A stretch of DNA of 64,000 nucleotides from Chloroflexota bacterium (GTDB lineage Bacteria; Chloroflexota; Anaerolineae; Anaerolineales; UBA11579). Positions within the stretch are counted from its first letter, which is position 1; each line of letters starts with the position of its first letter. A model generated the notes under the pieces. The model did not search any database. It saw only the letters and a list, made by a program, of their open reading frames with translations, and had not been told where the DNA came from. The position numbers were made by a program, and so were the translations under genes. The stretch lies in assembly GCA_019456165.1 (NCBI GenBank), contig VRUJ01000005.1, positions 62,001 through 126,000 of the forward strand. The letters are read 5' to 3'. Positions 1 through 8,119 of this stretch are shown here, piece by piece.

Positions 1-462
1 GAGAGTGGTCCCGCCAGCCTGCTGGAAGTAAGTGAACTGGGTGATCTCCAATCCATCCAACCACACTTCCCAGCCCAATCCCCAAGCGCCTAGCGCAGGA
101 GATTCCCAGTTATCCTCCACAAAACGGATGTCGTGTTTGTGGGTATCGATGCCAATAGCTTCCAAAGAATTTAGATAAAGTTCCTGTGGGTTGCCCGGGT
201 CAGGCTTGAGGATCACTTGGTATTGATAGAACTGCTGCAACCTATTCGGGTTCTCACCATAGCGCCCATCGGCCGGGCGGATAGAAGGTTCTACGTAGCC
301 CACGTTCCAGGGTTCTGGTCCCAGAACACGTAGGAAGGTGGCCGGGTTCATAGTCCCAGCACCCATCTGACTGTAATAAGGATGCCAAATTAGGCAGCCT
401 TGGTCGGCCCAGAATTTGTGCAGGGTCAAGATGATAGATTGAAAGTCAAGCGCTTCGGTCAT
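1..462 (-). CDS. glyQ: Glycyl-tRNA synthetase alpha subunit (N-terminal part)
   Basis: The reverse strand from the ATG at 462-460 stays open for 154 codons to the window edge, so the C-terminus lies outside. The translation begins [18 protein letters not shown] and contains [47 protein letters not shown] and [14 protein letters not shown]. These are the hallmark blocks of the class II GlyRS alpha subunit, which activates glycine and charges tRNA-Gly in the cytoplasm. It normally works as an alpha2beta2 enzyme with GlyS; whether a separate glyS or a fused glyQS follows cannot be seen. Start: no earlier in-frame start fits the conserved N-terminus. Confidence 0.93.
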   Translation of the reverse strand, partial: MTEALDFQSIILTLHKFWADQGCLIWHPYYSQMGAGTMNPATFLRVLGPEPWNVGYVEPSIRPADGRYGENPNRLQQFYQYQVILKPDPGNPQELYLNSLEAIGIDTHKHDIRFVEDNWESPALGAWGLGWEVWLDGLEITQFTYFQQAGGTTL

Positions 463-521
463 TCAGGCTCCGAGAACGTAGATTTGTGTTTTGCAGGAGT
501 TTGTAAACATCATACAAACCA

Positions 522-552
522 ATTATAAAACAAAGTTGCGAATCGCTCACAA
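522..552 (-). promoter_or_regulatory. Putative glyQ promoter with adjacent inverted repeat
   Basis: On the reverse strand TTGTGA (552-547) and TATAAT (527-522) are separated by 19 bases, about 60 bases before the glyQ start. Just downstream, at 500-518, lies TTTGTA-N7-TACAAA, an inverted repeat in the expected 5' UTR. Pattern match only; the long spacer lowers confidence. Confidence 0.4.
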
Positions 553-591
553 TTCTATTGGAAGAAATATACTAATTCCCCTGACAAATAG

Positions 592-1395
592 CTACACAGG
601 TTTGCTCTTTCCCATGCGGATGGAGAAGATACCCAACCCAACCCCTACCAGTAGGAGAGCGAAACCGATCACTCCCAGGAGAGGTGAGCGCCCCCCTTCT
701 TCCACTGGAGGGTTGTCAAATGCTGCTTGAGAACTGAGCTGTGCACCGAAATTTAGGGTTTTCTCATCTCCAGGCACAACCTCTTCCGCCAGGTTTAATC
801 TAGTCGTGGGGTTGTAACCTTCCGGTACCGCTACACTGATGTTGTAATCACCTTGCGGCACATCCTCGAAACAATGTGGCTCCTCACCTGAAACGGTTGT
901 GGCAGTTTCTGCGAAAATTCCGGTACGCTCTGAGATACTTACCGCTCCACCTTCCACAGCCATTTCCGTTTCTTGGCGCAGTGCATCTCCATTAACATCC
1001 TCAAACAACAGAACGCAAACTATCGCGGTCCCTGGACCCGCGGTGGGAGTCGGTCCAGATGAAGTCGGTGTGGGGGTAGCCTCTGGGGCAGGCGCGGTAC
1101 CTTCGGATGGGCCACCCAACCCCAAAAACAAAACTTGCCCTTCCAGAATCACATCTTCTGAAGCCAGATTATTCAACAAACGCAGTTCATCCAACGAAAC
1201 CCCAGATACAGCTGAAATCCGCCACAAGGAATCTCCCGGCTGCACCGTATACAGAATCCGCCCATCAGGACCAGGTGTAGGTGTTAGAAAAGGTGTCATC
1301 TGAAATGCGGACACCATGCTTGCAGGCGCGTTTATTGAAGAAAATATCAACAAAAGTAACCAAAACCCTACGAGGGAGAGGGTAATTTTTCGCAT
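592..1395 (-). CDS. Exported LysM-domain protein with C-terminal membrane anchor
   Basis: 267 residues. A signal segment (about 1-32) is followed by a Pro-Thr stretch, one LysM module (about 48-92, YTVQPGDSLWRIS...LNNL), a second PTPT linker, an all-beta region resembling SdrD-B/prealbumin-like repeats (VLLFEDVNGDALRQETE...VPQGDYNISVAVPEGY), and a C-terminal hydrophobic helix (about 240-260) with basic residues after it. LysM binds peptidoglycan or other GlcNAc glycans, so a role at the wall-membrane interface is likely; substrate unknown. The ATG at 1395 is chosen over an upstream one at 1431 because AGGAG lies 5 bases before it and the signal peptide starts there. Reads towards glyQ but has its own spacing of 130 bases. 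Confidence 0.8.
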   Translation of the reverse strand: MRKITLSLVGFWLLLLIFSSINAPASMVSAFQMTPFLTPTPGPDGRILYTVQPGDSLWRISAVSGVSLDELRLLNNLASEDVILEGQVLFLGLGGPSEGTAPAPEATPTPTSSGPTPTAGPGTAIVCVLLFEDVNGDALRQETEMAVEGGAVSISERTGIFAETATTVSGEEPHCFEDVPQGDYNISVAVPEGYNPTTRLNLAEEVVPGDEKTLNFGAQLSSQAAFDNPPVEEGGRSPLLGVIGFALLLVGVGLGIFSIRMGKSKPV

Positions 1396-1502
1396 CAAGA
1401 CTCCTATATCAAATTTGATTATAACATCCACTGTCCGGTTTATAATAGTGTCTATAACATAATCCTTTACCCTATTAACCAGCTAATCGGAGGAAGGTAA
1501 TA

Positions 1503-2609
1503 ATGAACATTTTTGAACTCAATAGTGAACAATGGGGAGAAATTGGTCTTTCGGCAGGTATCTTGGTCGCGGTTGCAATCCTAGGGCGCGTGATAATTGC
1601 CATTCTGATAAATAGAATCGTCAAACGCATAATCGGCCAGACCAAAACTACCTTTGATGATGTCATCCTGGCAACGGTCAAACCATCGCTATTTCGGTTA
1701 ATTCTTGTATTCGCTCTACGAATCGCCCTTTCACGGCTTGACTTCATAAGCGAGGCTGCGGGTTTAGCTTTCGATAACCTTTATTTCGTTCTATATCTCG
1801 TAATAGGTTTTGGATTCGCATGGCGTTTGGTGGGCAGCCTGTCCGATTGGTACAGTACAGAGTTGGCTCCTAAAACTGATTCTAATCTCGACGAACAACT
1901 GATGCCCTTCCTGCGCCGTGTGGCGCTCATCATCCTTTCTGTCCTCGCTGGTATCATTCTGCTTGGTCGCTTCAATATCGAGGTTAGCGGCCTGGTAGCC
2001 ACGTTGGGTATCAGCTCTTTGGCAATTGCTCTAGCAGCTCAAGCGGCTCTATCAGATATTATCAGTGGATTCCTTATCATGATTGACCGTCCATTCCGTA
2101 TCGGCGATAGGGTAGAGATATTGGACCTGGATACCTGGGGAGATGTTATAGATATCGGACTGCGCAGCGCTCGTATTCGTACGCGCGATAACCGTATGGT
2201 GATCGTGCCAAATTCCGTGATCGCTAAAAGTTTGCTCGTCAATTACTCATACCCTGACAGCCAATACCGCATTCAGATAGAGCTTGGCATCGGTTATGGT
2301 ACAGACCTGGAAGAAGCTCGCCGAATAATCATTAAGGCGGTAAGTAATGTTGAAGGAGTCCTAACCGACCGCAAAGTCGAAGCCCTTTTCCTACAGTTTG
2401 GGGATTCAGCGCTCATTTTCAGGGTAAGGTGGTGGCTCGAATCTTATGTAGACACCCGGCGCATGTTCGACCGGGTCAATTCAGCGATATATAATGCGTT
2501 AAACGAAGCTGGCATTGAGATACCCTTTCCAACCCGAGAGATATATCACAAAATTGCGCCTGGCGATTCCGAACATATTGGCGAGTTGATTCGCAAAAGC
2601 CGCAAATAA
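1503..2609 (+). CDS. Small-conductance mechanosensitive channel, MscS family
   Basis: 368 residues, near the usual size of short MscS proteins with added N-terminal helices. Three or more membrane segments (about 13-38, 60-80, 90-115, 130-155) precede the pore-lining helix and the conserved LAAQAALSDIISGFLIMIDRPFRIGD block, then the beta domain (VEILDLDTWGDVIDIGLRSARIRTRDNRMVIVPNS) and the cytoplasmic alpha/beta vestibule. It lets solutes out when membrane tension rises in hypo-osmotic shock. GGAGGAAGG lies 6 bases before the ATG. It is transcribed alone and faces the secreted protein gene downstream, with a terminator between them. Confidence 0.92.
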   Translation: MNIFELNSEQWGEIGLSAGILVAVAILGRVIIAILINRIVKRIIGQTKTTFDDVILATVKPSLFRLILVFALRIALSRLDFISEAAGLAFDNLYFVLYLVIGFGFAWRLVGSLSDWYSTELAPKTDSNLDEQLMPFLRRVALIILSVLAGIILLGRFNIEVSGLVATLGISSLAIALAAQAALSDIISGFLIMIDRPFRIGDRVEILDLDTWGDVIDIGLRSARIRTRDNRMVIVPNSVIAKSLLVNYSYPDSQYRIQIELGIGYGTDLEEARRIIIKAVSNVEGVLTDRKVEALFLQFGDSALIFRVRWWLESYVDTRRMFDRVNSAIYNALNEAGIEIPFPTREIYHKIAPGDSEHIGELIRKSRK

Positions 2610-2636
2610 GTCGAGCTAGAAAGTATTTGCATTAAA

Positions 2637-2664
2637 TAAAAAAAGGCGGGCCTCTCGGCCCGCC
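2637..2664 (-). terminator. Rho-independent terminator of the 2691-3761 gene
   Basis: On the reverse strand GGCGGGCC-GAGA-GGCCCGCC (2664-2645) is followed at once by seven T residues. The stem is perfect and the T-run is on the reverse-strand side, so it ends the minus-strand gene; it may also stop mscS transcripts from the other side, though no T-run follows on the plus strand. Confidence 0.85.
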
Positions 2665-2690
2665 CATTCAATATTGCAGTTTCTTTCTAG

Positions 2691-3761
2691 TTAATCGCAA
2701 TCCACGTCTGGTCGTCCGTTTCCATTACCATTGCTATTGCTATTACCATTGCCATTACCGTTTCCGCCGTTTGCTAGCGCATTGCAGATACCCTTCAAAT
2801 CGTTTTCAGCGCTCTCGCCTCCGCCTGATTCTTCACATTCTATGTCTGGTTGTCCATTGGCGTTAGCATTTCCATTGTTTGATCGCGCATTGCAGATGCC
2901 CTTCAAGCCGTTGTTACCATTTTCACCTTCGCCGCTGCCCTCAGCATTGAGAGCCTGCCGGACCTGGCCAACTCCAAGCATTGAGGGGCGCCAATATTCT
3001 GCAAATAACTCTCCCATCCCACCCCCAGATTCTAAGAATAGAAATAACTCTTCCAGGGTCACGCCGCAAGAAGGTTCATCACTCTCGGTTGTTCCTACAG
3101 ATGCCTCTGCCTCACAAGCTTCTTGGGATTCCTCTACAATGGCATACAACTTGACCAGTTGGCCAAAACCGTATCCTTCTTCGCGGTAGGTTATTACAGC
3201 ATTACCTACGCCTGGAACGAACACCGTCCCTTCTTCATTAGTCTGCAAAGTCCAATCAACATTTAACGCTGCGAGGAAACCAATCAAATTCGCGGCTAAT
3301 TCTGCATCCTCAGTGGAGGCTGAGCCCGTTTCACCTTCCCCTGTTGTAAATTCCAGCGAGAACGTGCCGCCTCCATTATCAACAACACCAGTGACTGTTA
3401 CTGCTACAGCACCTTCGTCACCTTCTGAAGCCCACGTCCATGTATCACCGTCGTAGACGGCCCAACCCTGGATGCCCTCTAGGGCAGTTGCTAATGATCC
3501 GATACTCACGTTGCCGAAATAGGTATTGAACAAAGCCACAATAGGTTGCTCGAAATCACCGGCCAGGGCAACCGTGCACAAAACCCCGCCGCCCGTATCA
3601 ATGGTCACCAGGCCGGTTCCAGTATCAACGCTCACCACCGTGCCAGTAACGCTTTCCCCTGCGCAGGAGTCGGCCTCTACATTTTCAGCAATGGCTGTGC
3701 CCACAGACATCAAGAATAAAGTCGTGATGAGTAATAAACCAGTAATCCTAATTTTTCTCAT
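2691..3761 (-). CDS. Secreted protein with Cys-containing Asn/Gly-rich C-terminal repeats
   Basis: 356 residues, function not recognised. It has a signal peptide (about 1-25, cut near AIA), a beta-rich middle that opens with a DUF5666-like strand pattern (SVTGTVVSVDTGTGLVTIDT), and a C-terminal tail with two copies of LKGICNA...N/G-rich...PD(I/V)(E/D)C. Each copy has exactly two cysteines spaced alike, which suggests one disulfide per repeat or a metal or surface-binding tag. The DNA for the tail is an approximate hexamer repeat (about 2719-2766), so copy number may vary. GGAG lies before the ATG. Alone in its transcription unit. Confidence 0.75.
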   Translation of the reverse strand: MRKIRITGLLLITTLFLMSVGTAIAENVEADSCAGESVTGTVVSVDTGTGLVTIDTGGGVLCTVALAGDFEQPIVALFNTYFGNVSIGSLATALEGIQGWAVYDGDTWTWASEGDEGAVAVTVTGVVDNGGGTFSLEFTTGEGETGSASTEDAELAANLIGFLAALNVDWTLQTNEEGTVFVPGVGNAVITYREEGYGFGQLVKLYAIVEESQEACEAEASVGTTESDEPSCGVTLEELFLFLESGGGMGELFAEYWRPSMLGVGQVRQALNAEGSGEGENGNNGLKGICNARSNNGNANANGQPDIECEESGGGESAENDLKGICNALANGGNGNGNGNSNSNGNGNGRPDVDCD

Positions 3762-3825
3762 GGTGCACTCCTACTAAAACATTTGATAAAATAAAATTAA
3801 TTGTTTCATATTAATGATATTATAG

Positions 3826-3856
3826 TTGTCAAGGTATTATGAGACTACAGTATAAT
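3826..3856 (+). promoter_or_regulatory. Putative promoter of the 3946 lipoprotein gene
   Basis: TTGTCA (3826-3831) and TATAAT (3851-3856) are separated by 19 bases, about 90 bases before the start codon, in an AT-rich divergent intergenic region. No operator is obvious. Confidence 0.45.
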
Positions 3857-3945
3857 AGTACTATTACAAAACAATTTTACAGCCCTAACAGAATTGAAAG
3901 GTGATGCCAAAATAGGTGGGACTGAATCAAACTGAGGAAAATAAT

Positions 3946-4917
3946 ATGCGCAAATTAATTATGTCATTGACTGCAACGTTTCTATTAATGCTGGCTTGCT
4001 CTACCTCCTCTCCAGAAGGTATTCCTGGTCGAAGAGACCCACAGAGCAATTCCCAATCTCAAACTGAAGTGCCTTCCATCTCTCCTATCTACACTGGTCT
4101 AAACTCAGGTGAGCTTGAAGCTTATATGGCTACATATGATCTAAACTTTACTGGATCTTATGATTGGGCTTACGATCTTATTACCCGTTCGGACGGGGAG
4201 CTTATCGAATATTCCCTACACATTGAGGGAGTCGATCCATCTCAAAACCTCGGCGACCTGCGCCTGGTGACAGATGGTGAGACCAGCCGCATGTCCGGCC
4301 CAGGGACGGACAACGAATGTTTCCTATTCCCCAGCGATTTTGAATTAATCTCAGCATTTCAAAATCCAGACGACTTGCTTTCACCCCAAATTGTGAATGA
4401 AATATTAACCCTCTTCGGGGAAGGAACCATTGGGGGTTTTGAATCCGTGCATTACACTGCGGAACAATCCAGGGTGGGTATTTGGCAGGAAGTCCAGATC
4501 GACATTTGGCTAAATCATACGGAAACAGCGGCCCTGCGCTATTTATTCACCGCAACGGGTGTAGATCCATTATTCGATGCCGGAGAGGGACAAATAAGCG
4601 CCTCCTTTAGAGTAACCGAAATCAGTGCACAAGACATTGAACCTATCCCTGGTTGCGAAATTGGTCTTCCTATCCCCGAAAGCGCCAGCCGATTGGTTAG
4701 ATTTCCCGGTCTGGTTTCATTCGAAAGCGCTGCTACAGCCGAAGAGGTTATTGCTTTTTATCAAGAGGCGCTAGTGGTTGAAGGTTGGCAAGAGGTCACT
4801 GAGCCGCAAATAGGTGAGGATGCCATCTTGCTGACGTATTCAAAAGGGGATGAATTATTGGATATCAATATCGAAATTAGCTCTTCCGGGGTGAGCGTGG
4901 ACCTTATTATGCATTAA
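3946..4917 (+). CDS. Exported lipoprotein of unknown function (paralogue of 23396-24517)
   Basis: 323 residues. The start at 3946 is chosen because GAGGAAA lies just upstream and it opens directly into the signal peptide MRKLIMSLTATFLLMLAC with a clear lipobox (LMLAC). After a Ser/Pro/Gln-rich linker comes a beta-rich fold resembling LolA/LppX-like carriers, and a C-terminal subdomain ending VIAFYQEALVVEGW. The same VxFY...GW subdomain closes the protein at 23396-24517, so the two are paralogues. Role unknown; cell-surface lipid or ligand handling is only a guess. Confidence 0.78.
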   Translation: MRKLIMSLTATFLLMLACSTSSPEGIPGRRDPQSNSQSQTEVPSISPIYTGLNSGELEAYMATYDLNFTGSYDWAYDLITRSDGELIEYSLHIEGVDPSQNLGDLRLVTDGETSRMSGPGTDNECFLFPSDFELISAFQNPDDLLSPQIVNEILTLFGEGTIGGFESVHYTAEQSRVGIWQEVQIDIWLNHTETAALRYLFTATGVDPLFDAGEGQISASFRVTEISAQDIEPIPGCEIGLPIPESASRLVRFPGLVSFESAATAEEVIAFYQEALVVEGWQEVTEPQIGEDAILLTYSKGDELLDINIEISSSGVSVDLIMH

Positions 4918-5125
4918 GCACTGCTGGCCCCAATTTGATAATTATCCCATAATCTTTAACAGTTTAAAAGATTCCGGGTTTATTTGCCCGATATTTGTGT
5001 ATGACTTGACAAAGATCAGAATGTATATTCTTGGGAGCAACCATAACATTGAGCAACCTACAATACTAATCCATTTTCTATTATTTCAAAAAATGGTTTT
5101 ATAATTAGGGTGTAAGTTAGATATT

Positions 5126-6106
5126 ATGACTGCTGCGACTCAAATAGTTAATACCCTGAGCCCCACAAAATTGCGCTCCTTCGACATGCAGCGCGATCTG
5201 CTATCTGTGGCAGACCTGATCGAGTTATGCTTTGCCAATAGATTAGATGCGGATGGCCGCCGCTACGTGCGCCAGATGCGGTCTGCAGCGCGTAATGCGC
5301 GTGCTTTGGGGTGGGCTGCTAACGCAGCCCACCGGATTTCCATGCCCTTCAGCGGATTTGTATGGGAAGAAGATGGGCAGTTGTTGGGCAACCTGAGTCT
5401 GGTGTCTGTCACAGCCATGGGCAAACGCACCTACTTGATTGCCAACGTCGCGGTACATCCAGATCACCGCCGCCGTGGAATCGCCCGCGCTCTGACCGAC
5501 GCGGCTCTCGAAAACATTCACCGGCGAGGAATTGAATGGAGCTGGCTGCAGGTAGATAATGATAACCCTGCCGCAATTAATCTTTATCAATCCGTTGGAT
5601 TCGAAGAGCAGGCACGCCGTACCACCTGGCACAGCGATCCTGCACCAGAGTCTAGTAGGAAAAAAATAACCGGAGGCATTAAGATCACCTCTCGGCGGCC
5701 CTACGATTGGGAACAGCAACTCGCCTGGCTCAACAAAATTTACCCCCCGAAGGTCACCTGGCATCTGCCATACAAACAATCTTTGCTCCGTGCCGGTTTA
5801 GGAGGCGCATTCAACCGCCTTTTCAGTGAAAAACGCATCCACCAATGGTCTGCGCGGCGTGAGTCAGAATTGATCGGTGTATTGGCTTGGCAAAGTTCTT
5901 TCACTCAAGCAGATCGTTTGTGGTTGGCTAGCTCACGGCACGACGAAGAAGAAGCCATCCTCGCTTTGCTCCCTTTCGTGCGTATGACTTTAAATACCCA
6001 ACGCACTTTAGCTCTGAATTATCCCACTGGGCGCGCTACTGATGCACTGCGGCAAGCCGGTTTCCACAACCACCAAACCCTGATCTGGATGAGACGCGCT
6101 GTTTAG
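5126..6106 (+). CDS. GNAT-family N-acetyltransferase with extra C-terminal half
   Basis: 326 residues. The acetyl-CoA-binding motif A is visible (VAVHPDHRRRGIARALTDAAL, about residues 110-131), followed by WLQVDNDNPAAINLYQSVGF (motif B). This places a full GNAT domain at about 15-170. The remaining 150 residues look like a second, degenerate GNAT fold without a recognisable CoA loop, as in tandem GNAT proteins. Substrate unknown. Transcribed alone; a TAATTAGGGTGTAAGTTA sequence before the start shares 12 bases with the control region at 20671-20682. Confidence 0.8.
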   Translation: MTAATQIVNTLSPTKLRSFDMQRDLLSVADLIELCFANRLDADGRRYVRQMRSAARNARALGWAANAAHRISMPFSGFVWEEDGQLLGNLSLVSVTAMGKRTYLIANVAVHPDHRRRGIARALTDAALENIHRRGIEWSWLQVDNDNPAAINLYQSVGFEEQARRTTWHSDPAPESSRKKITGGIKITSRRPYDWEQQLAWLNKIYPPKVTWHLPYKQSLLRAGLGGAFNRLFSEKRIHQWSARRESELIGVLAWQSSFTQADRLWLASSRHDEEEAILALLPFVRMTLNTQRTLALNYPTGRATDALRQAGFHNHQTLIWMRRAV

Positions 6107-6275
6107 GCCCTTGGGTGAAGAAACTCGGACTCTATTACTTGTCATTGGGAAGTTCTGTTGAAAGTAAGTCTCCGAAAGCTGAGCACGTCTAGATAATTGG
6201 ACTCAGATGTAAACAGCTTTAACTTATTACAAGACATAAAGATTGAAGACATGATCACAACAACGTGGAGAGTAC

Positions 6276-6689
6276 ATGCCCAATCCTAACGACGAAAAAA
6301 TCAAACAGATGTTGGAGACAGCGCACGTGATTGCTGTCGTCGGGCACTCAGACCGGCCCAACCGCACCAGCTACCGCATTGCGAATTATCTCAGGGATGC
6401 GGGATATAAGGTCTATGCTGTAAACCCGTTGGTTGATGAAATTGATGGAGAGAAATCATATGCCAGCCTGGACGAAATCCCTGAACCCGTAGATATTGTG
6501 AACGTTTTCCGGCGCTCCATTTTTCTCGACGGCGTAATCGACGACTCTATAATGGTCAAAGCCAAAGCCGTTTGGAGCCAACTCGGAGTGATTGACTTCC
6601 CTGCGGGTGAAAAAGCAGAAAATGCGGGGCTAGATATGGTTATGAACCGCTGCATATTGGTGGAACGTGAGCGGTTGCTAAGGAATTGA
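6276..6689 (+). CDS. CoA-binding domain protein (YccU-like)
   Basis: 137 residues, the normal length of single-domain CoA-binding Rossmann proteins. VIAVVGHSDRPNRTSYRIANYL (nucleotide loop), YKVYAVNPLVDEIDG and VDIVNVFRR match the family, and the conserved cysteine near the C-terminus is present (MNRCILVERE). The family binds CoA or related nucleotides; no reaction is established. GGAG lies 6 bases before the ATG. It has its own promoter region and a terminator behind it. Confidence 0.88.
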   Translation: MPNPNDEKIKQMLETAHVIAVVGHSDRPNRTSYRIANYLRDAGYKVYAVNPLVDEIDGEKSYASLDEIPEPVDIVNVFRRSIFLDGVIDDSIMVKAKAVWSQLGVIDFPAGEKAENAGLDMVMNRCILVERERLLRN

Positions 6690-6701
6690 ACTTAAAAGGT
6701 A

Positions 6702-6734
6702 AACCTTGCGAAGTTTTGAAACCTTCGCAAGGTT
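6702..6734. repeat. Dispersed palindrome, AACCTTGCGAA type
   Basis: Arms AACCTTGCGAA (6702-6712) and TTCGCAAGGTT (6724-6734) are perfect inverted copies around an 11-base loop. Near-identical units sit at 38957-39053, 58457-58492 and 60179-60213. It could serve as a transcript end for the gene at 6276. Confidence 0.8.
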
Positions 6735-6754
6735 GCACTATTCCAATAATATAT

Positions 6755-6788
6755 AAAAAAGTGGCGTGTCTGAGACACGCCACTTTTT
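6755..6788. terminator. Bidirectional rho-independent terminator
   Basis: AAAAAAGTGGCGTGTC-TG-AGACACGCCACTTTTT: a long perfect stem with an A-run before and a T-run after, lying between the convergent CoA-binding gene (plus) and DoxX gene (minus). It can stop transcripts from both sides. Confidence 0.9.
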
Positions 6789-6811
6789 GCATTGGTTGAT
6801 GTTTTGTTAGT

Positions 6812-7390
6812 TTATGCTGCCGAAAGCGTGGGTTCTGTAACAGGTTTGGTTCTCCATGGAGTGCCCAGGCGGCGCAGCAAGAAGTAATCGGCGCCAATGT
6901 ATCCGGATACTTTCCAGGCCAAGATCAATCCAAGCGCTACGACGAACAACATTGGGTTGCTGCTGGCCGAACCAGCCATCATGAAATTCCAGTTCATGAA
7001 TGCGCCAAAGAAAGCGGCGATACCGGTGAAAGCGCCTAAGATTAAACCTACTCCGATCAGAAACTCGCCATATGCCACCAAGGGGGCAAACCAGGTGTAG
7101 GCTTCAGCATCCAACATGGATTGGATGAAGTTGCGGTACCAATCAAATGAGATCGCTGGACGGCCTTCCGACGGAATAACTACGATCCCAGACCAAAAGC
7201 CCTTGAGGGCTGCTCCAGTCTCGGTCCATGCTGGGTTATCGATCTTGTGCAGGGCTGCATCGATCCATTTGTAGCCCAGCCAAACCCGTAATACTAGCCA
7301 CAACCAGCTTGCGCGGGGGTCATTAAGCAGGGCACTCACAATCTTTGGTTCTCGAACTTCCTCACCTTTATAAGTCGTTACGTTAGCCAT
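6812..7390 (-). CDS. DoxX-family membrane protein
   Basis: 192 residues with four predicted membrane helices (about 28-48, 95-120, 122-142, 146-166). WLWLVLRVWLGYKWIDAALHKI at the N-terminus and LIGVGLILGAFTGIAAFFGAFMNWNFMMAGSAS match DoxX/thiosulfate:quinone oxidoreductase small-subunit-like proteins; the long soluble loop between helices 1 and 2 is typical of the DoxX-like branch. Some members act with quinone or redox partners, but no partner gene lies here, so substrate is unknown. AAGGAG precedes the ATG. The upstream region holds strong operator-like repeats. Confidence 0.86.
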   Translation of the reverse strand: MANVTTYKGEEVREPKIVSALLNDPRASWLWLVLRVWLGYKWIDAALHKIDNPAWTETGAALKGFWSGIVVIPSEGRPAISFDWYRNFIQSMLDAEAYTWFAPLVAYGEFLIGVGLILGAFTGIAAFFGAFMNWNFMMAGSASSNPMLFVVALGLILAWKVSGYIGADYFLLRRLGTPWRTKPVTEPTLSAA

Positions 7391-7472
7391 TTTGTTCTCC
7401 TTTATTAGCTATCGCTAATTTTGTGTTGGTTAATTGTCTACATTGTACTGCTTTGTGCCATTTTTCACAGTT

Positions 7473-7543
7473 ACATTTGTCACATTCTGGACTATATTTG
7501 TCCCTATTAAAATGTGACAAATGTCATAAGCAATATTGCTTAT
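7473..7543. promoter_or_regulatory. Operator-like palindrome cluster between DoxX and holin-like genes
   Basis: A perfect 14-base inverted repeat ACATTTGTCACATT (7473-7486) / AATGTGACAAATGT (7511-7524) is followed directly by the perfect 18-base palindrome ATAAGCAATATTGCTTAT (7526-7543). Each long arm also holds a smaller dyad near TGACA-N2-TGTCA. On the minus strand TACAAT (7442-7437) could be the DoxX -10 box just downstream. A dimeric repressor or activator binding both arms is the simplest reading. Regulator unknown. Confidence 0.6.
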
Positions 7544-7634
7544 TTTTAGCATACCTGGAAAATCTTCGTAACATTACTTAGGATGGATGATAAAATTAGC
7601 CATGCAAACAAACTAACTATGAAAAGGTGAATTT

Positions 7635-8033
7635 ATGGATAAATTTTTGATTCGTTGGGCCATTAACGGTTTGGCTTTATATGCCGCCATTTATCTGCTG
7701 CCCGGTCTGGGAGTAGAAAACGATGTTACTTCCACCTATGTTTGGTTCGCGCTTATATTTGGGCTGTTAAATGCATCTGTGCGCCCGATCCTAAAGCTGC
7801 TTACCTGCCCACTGATATTACTCACATTGGGAACCTTTACTCTGGTGATCAACACCGTGATGTTCTACATCACAAGATGGGTAGGCTCGTTCTTTGGGAT
7901 GGACCTGCACATCGAAAACTTCTGGGCGGCTTTCTTGGGCGCCATAATTGTGAGTATCATCAGTTTAGTCCTCAGCATGATATTCCGCAATGAACTCAAG
8001 GCCCGCCGCAAAAGAAGAAAACGCAAGGTTTGA
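7635..8033 (+). CDS. Phage holin family IV-like small membrane protein
   Basis: 132 residues with four membrane helices and a very basic tail (KARRKRRKRKV). ALIFGLLNASVRPILKLLTCPLILLTLGTFTLVINTVMFYIT is the signature of the widespread chromosomal family named after a mycobacterial four-TM phage holin. Despite the name there is no phage gene nearby, so lysis is not implied; function is unknown. AAGGTG lies before the ATG. Single-gene unit divergent from DoxX. Confidence 0.86.
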   Translation: MDKFLIRWAINGLALYAAIYLLPGLGVENDVTSTYVWFALIFGLLNASVRPILKLLTCPLILLTLGTFTLVINTVMFYITRWVGSFFGMDLHIENFWAAFLGAIIVSIISLVLSMIFRNELKARRKRRKRKV

Positions 8034-8119
8034 TCGATTTATTAAAGGGGAAATCGGTTTGGGCTGAATAGATTAATTATAAGTACAACTCACAACAAAT
8101 TGTACGATTATCTCTAACA

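Noticed and set aside
491-730. Short plus-strand frame over the end of the LysM gene
   Set aside because: Antisense to a well supported gene and low-complexity at its end; no ribosome binding site.
899-1303. Plus-strand open frame inside the LysM gene
   Set aside because: Shadow of the PT-rich linker on the other strand.
2731-3189. Leu/Pro-rich plus-strand frame
   Set aside because: Complement of the Asn/Gly repeat of the minus-strand secreted protein; composition reflects the repeat.
7635-8033. Prophage remnant based on the holin name
   Set aside because: The family is common on chromosomes and no other phage gene is present.
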